Position numbers and translations under genes: made by a program
The notes under the pieces: model-generated
The model's database searches: none
The model's input: only the letters and a program-made list of their open reading frames with translations
Told to the model about the DNA's origin: nothing
Part shown: positions 63,622-64,000 of the stretch, one piece after another
Layout of the letters: every line of letters starts with the position of its first letter
How positions within the stretch are numbered: the stretch's first letter is position 1
From: Thunnus maccoyii
Lineage: Eukaryota > Chordata > Actinopteri > Scombriformes > Scombridae
DNA length: 64,000 nt
Assembly: GCF_910596095.1 (NCBI RefSeq)
Contig: NC_056538.1
Span: forward strand, 16,850,501-16,914,500
Direction of reading: 5' to 3'

Positions 63622-64000
63622 TATCTATTGGGAAAAAGAAACACATTGAAGTTATTTTTATCCAACTGAGATTTAGTGCAGGAGAAGCACACTTGTGTCT
63701 CCTTACGTTTTTTAATAAGTCAGTTTTCACCCTGACCTCAATTTCTCTCCATTTTCTCTTTTGACTGTTTTGTTGCCAGCTACTTTCCTTCCCATCCCAC
63801 TTTCTCTCTCTGTCATTTGTTCCATTACCTTTCTTTTGTCTTCTATTTTTTCTCCTTCTCCCTCTGCAGCACTCTACTTGATTGTAACCTATCACAGGGC
63901 TTTATTCTTCCTCTCCCTCGCCTGCCCTTGTTCATTAGCTAATTGATGGTAATCCTGTACACCTGTTCTGACTCGTTGAGATGTGCATGAATCACATGTA

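Larger units (their letters stand above)
62465..64000 (-). other. SLCO1 intron running off the right edge
   Basis: No further SLCO exon is visible upstream of 62464. The stretch holds the Tc1 remnant with a nested LINE tail (62937-63621), a (TA)n run at about 62908-62930 and CT-rich sequence at about 63700-63870. Confidence 0.6.

Overview
This is eukaryotic, almost certainly teleost (probably percomorph) nuclear DNA. The genes are split into short exons with AT-rich introns, CA/GT microsatellites are dense, and several transposon families are of types common in bony fish (an L2-like LINE, Tc1 remnants, palindromic MITEs). No CRISPR array, operon or prokaryotic feature is present.

Five protein-coding genes can be reconstructed exon by exon. 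(1) vps53, + strand, 22 coding exons from 2693 to 33222, complete at 831 aa, a subunit of the GARP/EARP tethering complexes. (2) rflnb (refilin B), + strand, three exons from 35129 to 36495, 203 aa, a filamin-binding actin regulator. (3) dus4l, + strand, six exons from 40500 to 43410, 317 aa, a tRNA dihydrouridine synthase. (4) bcap29, + strand, seven coding exons from 44843 to 47612, 238 aa, an ER membrane cargo receptor/chaperone. (5) A SLCO1-type organic anion transporter (slco1c1-like), - strand, whose last eight coding exons (about 453 aa) run from 62464 down to 50919; its 5' part lies beyond the right edge.

The order vps53-rflnb matches human 17p13.3, dus4l-bcap29 matches human 7q22, and SLCO1C1 is on human 12p, so the window joins linkage groups that are separate in mammals. 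bcap29 and the transporter are convergent. The genes are not a pathway: they serve endosome-Golgi traffic, actin organisation, tRNA modification, ER export and solute import.

Introns carry the mobile DNA. vps53 intron 6 (11289..16889) is largely a nested transposon pile: a Tc1 deletion derivative, then a 4.4 kb composite with matching inverted ends that encloses a decayed reverse transcriptase and an L2-like LINE. A long intron of the transporter holds a decayed element whose protein carries XPG/FEN/PIN-like acidic motifs; I recognise it as a repeated but functionally unnamed family. dus4l intron 3 is mostly an L1-type LINE fragment. Splice-site oddities include a GC-AG intron, a NAGNAG acceptor, CA-rich tracts just after at least eight vps53 donors, and a TG-repeat in place of a pyrimidine tract in bcap29.
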